From: Streptomyces albospinus
Lineage (GTDB): Bacteria; Actinomycetota; Actinomycetes; Streptomycetales; Streptomycetaceae
DNA length: 42,767 nt
Assembly (NCBI RefSeq): GCF_014648695.1
Contig: NZ_BMRP01000018.1
Span: forward strand, 72,980-115,746
Direction: 5' to 3'
The notes under the pieces are model-generated. The model was not told the DNA's origin. It made no database searches and was given only the letters and a program-made list of their open reading frames with translations. Both the position numbers and the translations under genes were made by a program. Each line of letters opens with the position of its first letter. Position 1 is the stretch's first letter. Positions 18,048 to 25,209 of this stretch are shown piece by piece.

Positions 18048-18332
18048 ATGAGCACCGACTCCGCCGGGGAGGCCGGAGCCGACCGCGAACGGCCCGCCGG
18101 AAGCCGGCCGCAGCAGCGCAAGCAGGTGCTGCTGCGGCTGGACCCGCTGATCCACGACGCGCTCACCCGCTGGGCCAACGACGAACTGCGCAGCGCCAAC
18201 GCCCAGATCGAGTTCCTGCTCCGCAAGGCCCTGTCCGACGCGGGGCGGCTGCCGCGGGGGGCCGGGGCGCCGCCGCGGCGGGGGCGCCCGCCCAAGCAGC
18301 CGCGCACGGAGGACGGACCCTCCGGGGACTGA
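18048..18332 (+). CDS. Small ribbon-helix-helix DNA-binding protein
   Basis: The 94-residue product has a disordered Gly/Arg-rich N-terminus. An RHH (Arc/CopG-like) core follows at about residues 25-63: KQVLLRLDPLIHDALTRWAN as strand plus helix A, then SANAQIEFLLRKAL as helix B. The C-terminal tail is basic and Pro-rich and includes RRGRPPKQPR, an AT-hook-like GRP core. RHH dimers insert the strand into the DNA major groove and commonly autoregulate their operon. It follows the SPFH gene by 22 bases, with a GCGAGG ribosome site. The dyad at 16951-16966 upstream of the operon could be its site. No toxin gene is adjacent. The RHH assignment is by pattern and is fairly secure; its target is inference. 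Confidence 0.75.
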   Translation: MSTDSAGEAGADRERPAGSRPQQRKQVLLRLDPLIHDALTRWANDELRSANAQIEFLLRKALSDAGRLPRGAGAPPRRGRPPKQPRTEDGPSGD

Positions 18333-18390
18333 CCGGGCCGGACCGCACCCGCGGGCTCCGCGCACCGGCCGGCCGACCGGAAATTCCTTC

Positions 18391-18422
18391 TATACACCAC
18401 GCGTATACACCAGCGATACACT
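18391..18422 (+). promoter_or_regulatory. Repeated TATACAC operator upstream of padR
   Basis: TATACACC occurs at 18391-18398 and, with its first T at 18404, at 18404-18411. A related GATACACT lies at 18415-18422. The first two also form a TATAC-N7-GTATA dyad (18391-18407). The array ends 20 bases before the PadR start, where an autoregulating PadR would be expected to bind. TACACT at 18417-18422 could serve as the -10. Confidence 0.5.
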
Positions 18423-18442
18423 CCCCGAGTAAGGTGGTCCGC

Positions 18443-18967
18443 ATGTCAATCGGTCATACGCTGCTGGGCCTCCTGGAGTCCGGCCCCCGCCATGGCTACG
18501 ACCTCAAGCGGGCCTTCGACGAGCACTTCGGACAGGACCGCCCGCTGCATTACGGGCAGGTCTACTCCACGATGTCCCGGCTGCTGAAGAACGGCCTGGT
18601 CGAGGTGGACGCCGTCGAGGCCGGGGCGGGCCCGGAGCGCAAGCGGTACGCCATCACGGACGCCGGGATCACCGACGTCGCCCAGTGGCTGGCCCGCCCG
18701 GAGAAGCCCGAGCCGTACCTCCAGTCGACGCTCTACACCAAGATCGTGCTGGCGCTGCTGACCGGCCGGGACGCCGCCGAGCTGCTCGACACCCAGCGCA
18801 CCGAGCATCTGCGGCTGATGCGCGGACTGACCGAGCGCAAGCGCTCCGGCGACCTCGCCGACCAGCTCATCTGCGACCACGCGCTGTTCCACCTCGAAGC
18901 CGATCTGCGCTGGCTGGAGCTGACCGCCGCCCGCCTGGACAAGCTGGCGGAGGCGGTCCGTACATGA
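18443..18967 (+). CDS. PadR-family transcription regulator
   Basis: This 174-residue protein has an N-terminal winged helix typical of PadR: SIGHTLLGLLESGPRHGYDL, then HYGQVYSTMSRLLKNGLVEV and RKRYAITDAG. A C-terminal dimerisation helix region (about 100-174) follows, so it belongs to the PadR-s1/Vir-type group. Such regulators typically repress an adjacent transporter and release on ligand. ATG 18443 is preceded by AAGGTGG; a GTG at 18434 in the same frame is the alternative. The gene overlaps the ABC ATPase by 4 bases (ATGA), and that gene overlaps the permease the same way, so all three form one operon. Confidence 0.93.
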   Translation: MSIGHTLLGLLESGPRHGYDLKRAFDEHFGQDRPLHYGQVYSTMSRLLKNGLVEVDAVEAGAGPERKRYAITDAGITDVAQWLARPEKPEPYLQSTLYTKIVLALLTGRDAAELLDTQRTEHLRLMRGLTERKRSGDLADQLICDHALFHLEADLRWLELTAARLDKLAEAVRT

Positions 18968-19650
18968 CGCCCGAGGGTTCCCTGCTCGCGGCGGAGGGGC
19001 TGTCCAAGGCGTACGGGCCGACGCCTGCCCTGGACGGCGCGGACTTCTCCGTCCACCCCGGCGAGGTCGTCGCCGTCATGGGGCCGTCCGGCTCCGGCAA
19101 GTCCACGCTGCTGCACTGCCTCGCCGGGATCGTCGCGCCGGATCGCGGCACCGTCCGCTACGGCCCGCACACCCTGACCGGGCTCACCGACGCCCAGCGC
19201 AGCGCGCTGCGCCGCACCGACTTCGGGTTCGTCTTCCAATTCGGCCAGCTGGTACCGGAGTTGACCTGCCTGGAGAACGTCGCGCTGCCGCTGCGGCTGA
19301 ACGGCACCAGGCGCAAGGACGCCGAACGGCAGGCCCGCGACTGGCTGGAGCAGCTGGAGGTCGAGGGGGCGGCCGGGCAGCGCCCCGGCGAGATCTCCGG
19401 CGGCCAGGGCCAGCGGGTCGCGGTCGCCCGCGCACTGGCCACCCGGCCCCGGGTGATCTTCGCCGACGAGCCGACCGGCGCCCTGGACTCGCTCAACGGC
19501 GAGCGCGTGCTGACCCTGCTGACCAACGCCGCCCGGGACACCAACGCGGCCGTCGTACTGGTCACCCACGAGGCCCGGGTCGCCGCGTACTCGGACCGGG
19601 AGATCGTCGTCCGCGACGGACGGGTGAAGGACATGGCGGGCCGGATATGA
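18964..19650 (+). CDS. ABC transporter ATP-binding protein (MacB/LolD type)
   Basis: This 228-residue cytoplasmic ATPase has Walker A GPSGSGKST (40-48), a Q-loop at FQFGQL (Q92), the ABC signature ISGGQGQRVAVARAL (144-158), Walker B VIFADEP (164-170) with the D-loop GALDS, and the switch histidine in VTHEARV. By type it pairs with FtsX-like permeases (MacB/LolD family) that work by mechanotransmission: antibiotic or peptide resistance, or lipid and envelope export. Its ATG is inside the padR stop and its stop overlaps the permease start, so the three proteins are translationally coupled. The substrate is unknown. Confidence 0.95.
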   Translation: MTPEGSLLAAEGLSKAYGPTPALDGADFSVHPGEVVAVMGPSGSGKSTLLHCLAGIVAPDRGTVRYGPHTLTGLTDAQRSALRRTDFGFVFQFGQLVPELTCLENVALPLRLNGTRRKDAERQARDWLEQLEVEGAAGQRPGEISGGQGQRVAVARALATRPRVIFADEPTGALDSLNGERVLTLLTNAARDTNAAVVLVTHEARVAAYSDREIVVRDGRVKDMAGRI

Positions 19651-22157
19651 GCCCGCTCCACCCGGGAGCCGGCAGCGCCGGCGGGCGGGGCGCCTCCGCA
19701 CCCACCGCTCCCCCGTCGCCCGCCGCGCCTCCTCCCCCGCCCGCAGCTCCTCTTCTCCCGCCCGCCGGACCTTCTCTCCCGCCCGCCGGCCCTTCTCTCC
19801 CGCCCGCCACCCAGCGTTCCGGCCCCCTCACCTGGGCCCGCGACCTCGCGATGGGGATGCGGTTCGCGGCCGGCGGCGGCCGGGAGGGCTGGATCCGTAC
19901 GGCACTGACGGCCGCCGGCGTCGCCCTGGGCGTGGCCGTCCTGCTGATCGGCGCGTCCGTGCCGACGCTGATGGACGCCTGGCACGGCCGGGAGAAGGCC
20001 CGCGAGAACCTCGGCCAGGAACACCCACCGAAGGCCGGCGACCGCACCGTGCTCTACTCCCCGGCGGACACCACGTTCCACGGGGAGCGGATCCGCGGCC
20101 GACTGATCCGCCCGGACGGCGCGCACCCGCCGGTACCGCCCGGCATCCGCCGACTCCCCGGCCCCGGCCGGATGCTGGTCTCCCCGGCGCTGCACAAGCT
20201 GCTGGCCTCCCCCGAGGGCGCCCTGCTGCGCGACCGCCTGCACTACACGACCGCCGGCGTGATCGGCGACGAGGGCCTCCAGGGCCCTCAGGAACTCACC
20301 TACGTCGCGCAGAGCGACACCCTGCGCGAGCGCGACGGCTACCGCGTCGACCACTTCGGCAAGAGCTGGGACCCGGCGCCGATGCGGGCGCCCGCCGTGG
20401 TCCTGGTGATCATGACGTGTGTGGCGCTGATGACGCCGGTGATGGTCTTCATCGGCACCTCCGTCCGCTTCGGCAACGAACGCCGGGAACGCCGGCTGGC
20501 CGCGCTCCGGCTGGTCGGCGCCGACGTCCCCACGACCCGCCGGATCGCCTCCGGCGAGGCGCTGTTCGGCTCCCTGCTGGGGCTGCTGGGCGGCGGCGCG
20601 CTGTTCCTCGCGGCCCGGCAGCTGGCGTCGGTGATCACCCTCTGGGAGATCAACGTCTTCCCTTCGGACGTCACCCCCGCCCTCCTGCCCGCCGCGCTGA
20701 TCGTGCTGCTCGTCCCGTCGGCGGCGGTCCTGGTCACCCTCCTCGCCCAGCGCGGCATCACCGTCGAACCGCTCGGCATCGTCCGCAACCGCCCGCCCGT
20801 CCGCCGCCGCCTGTGGTGGCGGCTGGTGCTGCCGATCGCCGGCGTCCTGCTGCTGTTCCCGCTCACCCGGGAACAGCCCTGGCACGACACCCCGCTCAAC
20901 ACCGTCCGCCTCGCCGCCGGTTCGACGCTCCTCCTCTTCGGCGTCACGGCGCTGCTGCCCTGGCTGGTCGACGCCGTCGTCGGCCGGCTGCGCGGCGGCC
21001 CGGTCCCCTGGCAACTGGCTGTCCGCCGCCTCCAGTTGAGCAGCGGCTCGGCCACCCGCGCGGTCAGCGGCATCACCGTCGCGGTGGCCGGCGCGATCGC
21101 CATCCACATGCTGATGACCGGCATGCAGGCGGGCTACCAGGCCGCGTACGCCAAGTCCGGACGGATCCCCCAGATCGGCTTCTGGGGCAGCGCCGCCGAC
21201 TGGCCGCAGACCCAGCAGGCGCTGACCTCGCTGCGCGCCACCCCCGGGGTGACCAAGGTCCGCGGCACCGTCATCGCCAACATCGGCCGGCTGCCCGCCG
21301 CCGGCGTCGACACCAGCCGCGACGTCCCGTCGACCGTCGCGCTCGGCAGCTGCGCCGAACTCAACCGGCTCGTCCACGTCCCCTCCTGCCGCGACGGCGA
21401 CGTCTTCATCGCCGCACCCGCCCGGGAGGCGGCCCGGGACATCGGCCTCGCACCCGGCGCCACCATCGACCTCAACCCCCCGCGCGACTACGGCGAACGC
21501 ACCGCGCCCCGCCCCTGGACGATCCCCCGGGCCGCCCGCCCCGCCCCGTCCCGCGCGCTCTCCGACGCCCGCCCCTTCGCCTACGACCTGCTGGTCACCC
21601 CGGCGGCCCTCGGCGCCGACCGGCTCAGCAGCCCGGACCAGGAGCTGCGGGTCGACTTCGACCGCAGCACCCCCGACGCCGTCGAGCACATCCGCAACAC
21701 CGCGGCCCGCATCAACCCGTCGATGTTCGAGTCCTCCTCCATCGACAACCCGCACGACAAGCAGTACGGCGGCGTCCGCAACGCGCTCTTCCTCGGCGCC
21801 GTGATCACCCTGCTGCTGATCGGCGCGGGCCTGATCATCTCCACCGTCGAGCAGCTCCACGAACGCCGCCGGCTGCTCTCCACCCTCGACGCCTACGGCA
21901 CCCGCCGCGCCACCCTCGGCTGGTCCGTCCTGTGGCAGACCACGCTCCCGGTGATCCTCGGCCTGGCCCTCGCCCTGGCCTGCGGCCTCACCCTGGGAGC
22001 GCTGCTACTGGTCATCACCGGCAGCGGCGTCACCGTCGACTGGCCGGTGGTCGCCGGCATGGCCGGCATCGGCGCCGCGGTCATCCTCTTCGTCACGGCC
22101 CTGAGCCTCCCGCCCCTGTGGCGCATGATGCGCCCGGAGGGCCTGCGCACGGAGTGA
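19647..22157 (+). CDS. FtsX-like ABC transporter permease
   Basis: This 836-residue permease has two FtsX-type halves, as in actinobacterial MacB-like exporters. A Pro/Ala/Ser-rich N-terminus of about 60 residues contains two PPAGPSL repeats. The first membrane helix follows (TALTAAGVALGVAVLLIGAS), then an extracellular loop. The first FtsX core (about residues 250-375) contains FGNERRERRLAALRLVGAD, the coupling region. Four or more further helices and a second extracellular domain follow. The second core (about 710-830) has HERRRLLSTLDAYGTRRATL, a second coupling motif. It is the last gene of the padR operon. The Pro-rich N-terminus is unusual and may be cytoplasmic. Confidence 0.92.
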   Translation: MSPLHPGAGSAGGRGASAPTAPPSPAAPPPPPAAPLLPPAGPSLPPAGPSLPPATQRSGPLTWARDLAMGMRFAAGGGREGWIRTALTAAGVALGVAVLLIGASVPTLMDAWHGREKARENLGQEHPPKAGDRTVLYSPADTTFHGERIRGRLIRPDGAHPPVPPGIRRLPGPGRMLVSPALHKLLASPEGALLRDRLHYTTAGVIGDEGLQGPQELTYVAQSDTLRERDGYRVDHFGKSWDPAPMRAPAVVLVIMTCVALMTPVMVFIGTSVRFGNERRERRLAALRLVGADVPTTRRIASGEALFGSLLGLLGGGALFLAARQLASVITLWEINVFPSDVTPALLPAALIVLLVPSAAVLVTLLAQRGITVEPLGIVRNRPPVRRRLWWRLVLPIAGVLLLFPLTREQPWHDTPLNTVRLAAGSTLLLFGVTALLPWLVDAVVGRLRGGPVPWQLAVRRLQLSSGSATRAVSGITVAVAGAIAIHMLMTGMQAGYQAAYAKSGRIPQIGFWGSAADWPQTQQALTSLRATPGVTKVRGTVIANIGRLPAAGVDTSRDVPSTVALGSCAELNRLVHVPSCRDGDVFIAAPAREAARDIGLAPGATIDLNPPRDYGERTAPRPWTIPRAARPAPSRALSDARPFAYDLLVTPAALGADRLSSPDQELRVDFDRSTPDAVEHIRNTAARINPSMFESSSIDNPHDKQYGGVRNALFLGAVITLLLIGAGLIISTVEQLHERRRLLSTLDAYGTRRATLGWSVLWQTTLPVILGLALALACGLTLGALLLVITGSGVTVDWPVVAGMAGIGAAVILFVTALSLPPLWRMMRPEGLRTE
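19758..19799 (+). repeat. Two 21-bp coding repeats (PPAGPSL)
   Basis: Residues 38-44 and 45-51 of the permease are both PPAGPSL, encoded by near-identical 21-bp units, and followed by a third PPA. This is a short tandem coding repeat of the kind that can change copy number by slippage. Confidence 0.8.
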
Positions 22158-22265
22158 GACGGGGACGGCGGTCCAGCACGGACGGGTGAACGGCGTCGGA
22201 CGGGCCGCACGGAGGCGGCTGAGCCTACGATGATGACCTCGATACCAGCCATCAGGAGGCACCGC

Positions 22266-22865
22266 ATGTCTGCCGCAGCAGTCGAACGACCTCATGTGGG
22301 CAAGCTGCCGAGTCTGCTTGAGGAAGCCGAGAAGCTCACTCACTTGCTGCCCGGGCACCGCGTCGAGATCCTCGGGGGATCCCTCACCGTGACACCGCCT
22401 GCCGACGGCTCGCACGCCGAGTCGCTGACCGACCTCATCATCGCCTTCCTACCCGCTCACCGCGGCGAGACCCGAGTACACCAAGCCATGGGCGTATGGC
22501 TCCCCGACGGCCCCGAGGACTACGCCATTCCGGACCTCGCCGTCGTGGACGCCGACTACCGCGACCACCTCGTCGAGGCCAACTGCTACGACCCCGCCAT
22601 CTTCCGCATGGTGCTGGAAGTGACGTCGTCCAACTACGCCGCCGACCTCAAGACGAAGGTCGCCGCCTACGCCATCGCCAAGATCCCGGTCTACGTCATC
22701 GTCGACCGCCGCAAGGAGCGCATCCACGTCCTGACCGACCCGTTCGCGAACGAGTACCGCACCCACCAGATCCACGCCGCCGGCCAGCAGGTCACGCTCC
22801 CCGACTCCATCGGCGCCGAGATCACCCTCGACGTCAAGGCGATCCTCGAAACCGCCCGTCCTTGA
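22266..22865 (+). CDS. Uma2 family endonuclease-like protein
   Basis: This 199-residue protein of the Uma2 (DUF820) family adopts a PD-(D/E)xK restriction-endonuclease-like fold. Visible core elements are EILGGSLTVTPP, AIPDLAVVDADY (motif aspartate), FRMVLEVTSSN (motif glutamate) and LKTKVAAYAIAKIPVYVIVD with the conserved lysine pattern. The catalytic residues therefore seem present. Family members are abundant in streptomycetes and cyanobacteria and their targets are mostly unknown. The open frame starts at 22230, but ATG 22266 has an AGGAGG site 6 bases upstream, so I chose that. It is convergent with oxyR. Confidence 0.88.
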   Translation: MSAAAVERPHVGKLPSLLEEAEKLTHLLPGHRVEILGGSLTVTPPADGSHAESLTDLIIAFLPAHRGETRVHQAMGVWLPDGPEDYAIPDLAVVDADYRDHLVEANCYDPAIFRMVLEVTSSNYAADLKTKVAAYAIAKIPVYVIVDRRKERIHVLTDPFANEYRTHQIHAAGQQVTLPDSIGAEITLDVKAILETARP

Positions 22866-22883
22866 GGACCCCCGCCACACGCC

Positions 22884-22914
22884 CGCCGGGGCGTACCGCG
22901 AAGGACGCCCGGCG
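22884..22914. terminator. Weak hairpin between uma2 and oxyR
   Basis: Arms 22884-22894 and 22905-22914 pair with one bulge around a 10-nt loop, between convergent stops. Confidence 0.4.
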
Positions 22915-22939
22915 CCGCGACCCGCGCCGCTCCTGACCC

Positions 22940-23899
22940 TCACCCCTTCACGATCCGCACCGGCAGCCCCCGCAGCGCCCCCCGCAACGCCCCCGCGAAC
23001 TCCTCGAATTCGCGCTGGCGGGCCGAACCGCTGCGCATCGCCAGGGCGATCCGGCGGGCCGGGGCCGGGTCCGCGAAGTAGCCGGTGGTCAGCTGGTCGT
23101 TGCGGGCCGTCTCGACCCGTAGCGCGGTACGCGGCAGCAGCGTCACGCCCAGGCCGCCGGCCACCAGTTGGACGAGGGTGGACAGGCCCGCCGCGCTGGT
23201 CGTGACGGGGGTGTTCTCGTCCCGGCCCGCCTCGCGGCAGATGTCCAGCGCCTGGTCGCGCAGGCAGTGGCCTTCGTCCAGCAACAGCAGATCGAGTTCC
23301 TTCAGCGCCTCGCGGGGGATGTCGCCGCGCCCGCCGAGCCAGTGCTCCTTGGGGGCGACCAGGACGAAGTCCTCGTCGAAGAGCGGGAGTTCGGTGACCT
23401 GCGGGACGCCCAGCGGGACGGCGAGCAGGAGCAGGTCGAGCCGCCCGTGCGCCAGGCCGTCCAGGAGCGAGGCGGTCTGCTCCTCGTGCACCTGGAGGTC
23501 CAGGGCGGGGTAGGTGTCGTGGACGAGGCGGAGCACGGTCGGCAGCAGATACGGCGCGACGGTGGGGATGACGCCGAGGCGCAGGACGCCGGTGAAGGGC
23601 GCGCGCGCCGCCTCCGCCTCCTCCATCAGGGCGCCGACCGCGTCCAGGACCGTACGGGCGCGGGCCGCCACCCGCTCCCCTGCCGGTGAGAGCAGCACCT
23701 TGCGCGTCGTACGCTCCAGGAGCTGCACCCCGAGCGCCTCCTCCAGTGCGGAGACGGCACCGGAGAGCGCGGGCTGGCTCATACCGATGTCGGCCGCCGC
23801 CTCCCGGAAGTGCAGATGCTCGGCGACCGCGGCGAAGGCCCGCAGCTGGGCGAGGCTGGGCTGGCGGGGCCGCCCGCCGGGGCTCGTGGGGGAAGCCAC
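22940..23899 (-). CDS. oxyR: LysR-type peroxide sensor OxyR
   Basis: This 319-residue LysR regulator is divergent from ahpC. The N-terminal winged HTH is at about residues 15-75 (PSLAQLRAFAAVAEHLHF, then MSQPALSGAVSALEE). The effector domain contains GHCLRDQALDIC with cysteines C212 and C221. These are separated by eight residues, as are the disulfide-forming Cys199 and Cys208 of E. coli OxyR, so it is a thiol peroxide sensor rather than a generic LysR. I place the start at GTG 23899 with a GGAGG site 9 bases upstream. The frame is open to 23980 but that extension has no ribosome site and would cover the intergenic promoter region. Confidence 0.95.
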   Translation of the reverse strand: MASPTSPGGRPRQPSLAQLRAFAAVAEHLHFREAAADIGMSQPALSGAVSALEEALGVQLLERTTRKVLLSPAGERVAARARTVLDAVGALMEEAEAARAPFTGVLRLGVIPTVAPYLLPTVLRLVHDTYPALDLQVHEEQTASLLDGLAHGRLDLLLLAVPLGVPQVTELPLFDEDFVLVAPKEHWLGGRGDIPREALKELDLLLLDEGHCLRDQALDICREAGRDENTPVTTSAAGLSTLVQLVAGGLGVTLLPRTALRVETARNDQLTTGYFADPAPARRIALAMRSGSARQREFEEFAGALRGALRGLPVRIVKG

Positions 23900-24038
23900 T
23901 GATAACCACCTCCGATCAACATCTACCAGTCTAGCTATTTCCCTGATCAATGCCTGCTGTGGCACGGTGTAACCGTCCAAGCCTCAAAGAAAGACCCGAA
24001 AGACCCCACAAGGGACTTTCATGCACCAAGGAGAGCGC
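23900..24038. promoter_or_regulatory. Divergent oxyR-ahpC control region
   Basis: An AT-rich patch (23901-23950) between the two genes contains GATCAA near 23914 and again near 23945, and CTAGCTAT at 23931-23938. These resemble half-site material for a LysR/OxyR operator, but no clean ATAG-N7-CTAT box is evident. The ahpC mRNA leader and an AAGGAGAG ribosome site (24028-24035) complete the interval. The OxyR site is inferred mainly from the arrangement. Confidence 0.5.
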
Positions 24039-24593
24039 GTGCTCACTGTCGGAGACAAGTTCCCCGAGTTCGACCTGACTGCCTGTGTCTCGCTGGAGAA
24101 GGGCAAGGAGTTCGAGCAGATCAACCACAAGACCTACGAGGGCAAGTGGAAGATCGTCTTCGCGTGGCCCAAGGACTTCACCTTCGTGTGCCCGACCGAG
24201 ATCGCCGCGTTCGGCAAGCTGAACGACGAGTTCGCCGACCGTGACGCGCAGATCCTCGGCTTCTCCGGCGACTCCGAGTTCGTGCACCACGCCTGGCGCA
24301 AGGACCACCCGGACCTGACCGACCTGCCCTTCCCGATGCTCGCCGACTCCAAGCACGAGCTGATGCGCGACCTGGGCATCGAGGGCGAGGACGGCTTCGC
24401 GCAGCGCGCCGTCTTCATCGTCGACCAGAACAACGAGATCCAGTTCACCATGGTGACCGCCGGCTCCGTCGGCCGTAACCCCAAGGAGGTCCTCCGGGTC
24501 CTCGACGCGCTCCAGACCGACGAGCTGTGCCCCTGCAACTGGAGCAAGGGCGAGGACACCCTGGACGCGGTCGCCCTGCTGGCCGGTGAGTGA
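24039..24593 (+). CDS. ahpC: Alkyl hydroperoxide reductase AhpC
   Basis: This 2-Cys peroxiredoxin reduces hydrogen peroxide, organic hydroperoxides and peroxynitrite. The 184 residues have the peroxidatic cysteine in DFTFVCPTE (C51) and resolving cysteines in DELCPCNW (C164, C166), the actinobacterial pattern. It is recycled by AhpD, encoded 5 bases downstream, in place of AhpF. The frame opens at ATG 24021, but AAGGAGAG sits just upstream of GTG 24039 and homologues begin MLTVGDKFPEF, so GTG is the start. It is probably activated by OxyR under peroxide stress. Confidence 0.97.
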   Translation: MLTVGDKFPEFDLTACVSLEKGKEFEQINHKTYEGKWKIVFAWPKDFTFVCPTEIAAFGKLNDEFADRDAQILGFSGDSEFVHHAWRKDHPDLTDLPFPMLADSKHELMRDLGIEGEDGFAQRAVFIVDQNNEIQFTMVTAGSVGRNPKEVLRVLDALQTDELCPCNWSKGEDTLDAVALLAGE

Positions 24594-24598
24594 CACCC

Positions 24599-25132
24599 AT
24601 GGCTCTCGATGACCTCAAGTCCGCGGTTCCGGACTACGCCAAGGACCTGAAGCTGAACCTCGGTTCGGTGATCGGCAACTCCGACCTGCCGCAGCAGCAG
24701 CTGTGGGGCACCGTGCTGGCCTGCGCCATCGCCTCGCGCTCCCCCAAGGTGCTGCGCGAGCTGGAGCCCGAGGCGAAGGCGAACCTCTCCGCCGAGGCGT
24801 ACACGGCCGCCAAGTCGGCCGCCGCCATCATGGCGATGAACAACGTCTTCTACCGGACGCGCCACCTCCTCTCCGACCCGGAGTACGGCACCCTGCGCGC
24901 CGGTCTGCGGATGAACGTCATCGGCAACCCGGGCGTGGACAAGGTCGACTTCGAGCTGTGGTCGCTGGCCGTCTCGGCGATCAACGGCTGCGGGATGTGC
25001 CTCGACTCGCACGAGCAGGTGCTCCGCAAGGCCGGTGTCGACCGCGAGACGATCCAGGAGGCCGTCAAGATCGCGGCCGTCCTCCAGGCCGTCGGCGCCA
25101 CCCTCGACGCCGAGGCCGCGCTCGCCGGGTAA
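24599..25132 (+). CDS. ahpD: Alkyl hydroperoxide reductase AhpD
   Basis: This 177-residue CMD-fold thiol reductase reduces AhpC; in mycobacteria it takes electrons from dihydrolipoamide via SucB and Lpd. The redox CxxC is in NGCGMCLDSHEQ (C131, C134) with the proton-relay H138 and the glutamate in FELWSLAV (E119). ATG 24599 gives the family start MALDDLKSAVP; GTG 24590 would add three residues. It forms an operon with ahpC and ends at the 25157-25187 hairpin. Confidence 0.97.
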   Translation: MALDDLKSAVPDYAKDLKLNLGSVIGNSDLPQQQLWGTVLACAIASRSPKVLRELEPEAKANLSAEAYTAAKSAAAIMAMNNVFYRTRHLLSDPEYGTLRAGLRMNVIGNPGVDKVDFELWSLAVSAINGCGMCLDSHEQVLRKAGVDRETIQEAVKIAAVLQAVGATLDAEAALAG

Positions 25133-25156
25133 CCGGCGGACCCCTCGCAACACACG

Positions 25157-25187
25157 GAACCCCGCGGACATCGTGTCCGCGGGGTTC
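25157..25187. terminator. Bidirectional hairpin after ahpD
   Basis: A perfect 14-bp stem (25157-25170 with 25174-25187) closes a TCG loop, between the convergent stops of ahpD and the AI-2E permease. Confidence 0.88.
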
Positions 25188-25209
25188 TGCGCGTTCCGGC
25201 AGCCGTGCG

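Noticed and set aside
18048..18332. RHH protein as antitoxin
   Set aside because: No toxin-like gene is adjacent. The neighbours are SPFH and PadR genes, so an operon autoregulator is more likely.
19158..21860. 900-codon open frame on the minus strand
   Set aside because: It is antisense to the ABC ATPase and permease genes, which have clear motifs.
22266..22865. Uma2 protein as evidence for a mobile element
   Set aside because: There are no inverted repeats, transposase or integration signs around it, and the family is common in streptomycete chromosomes.
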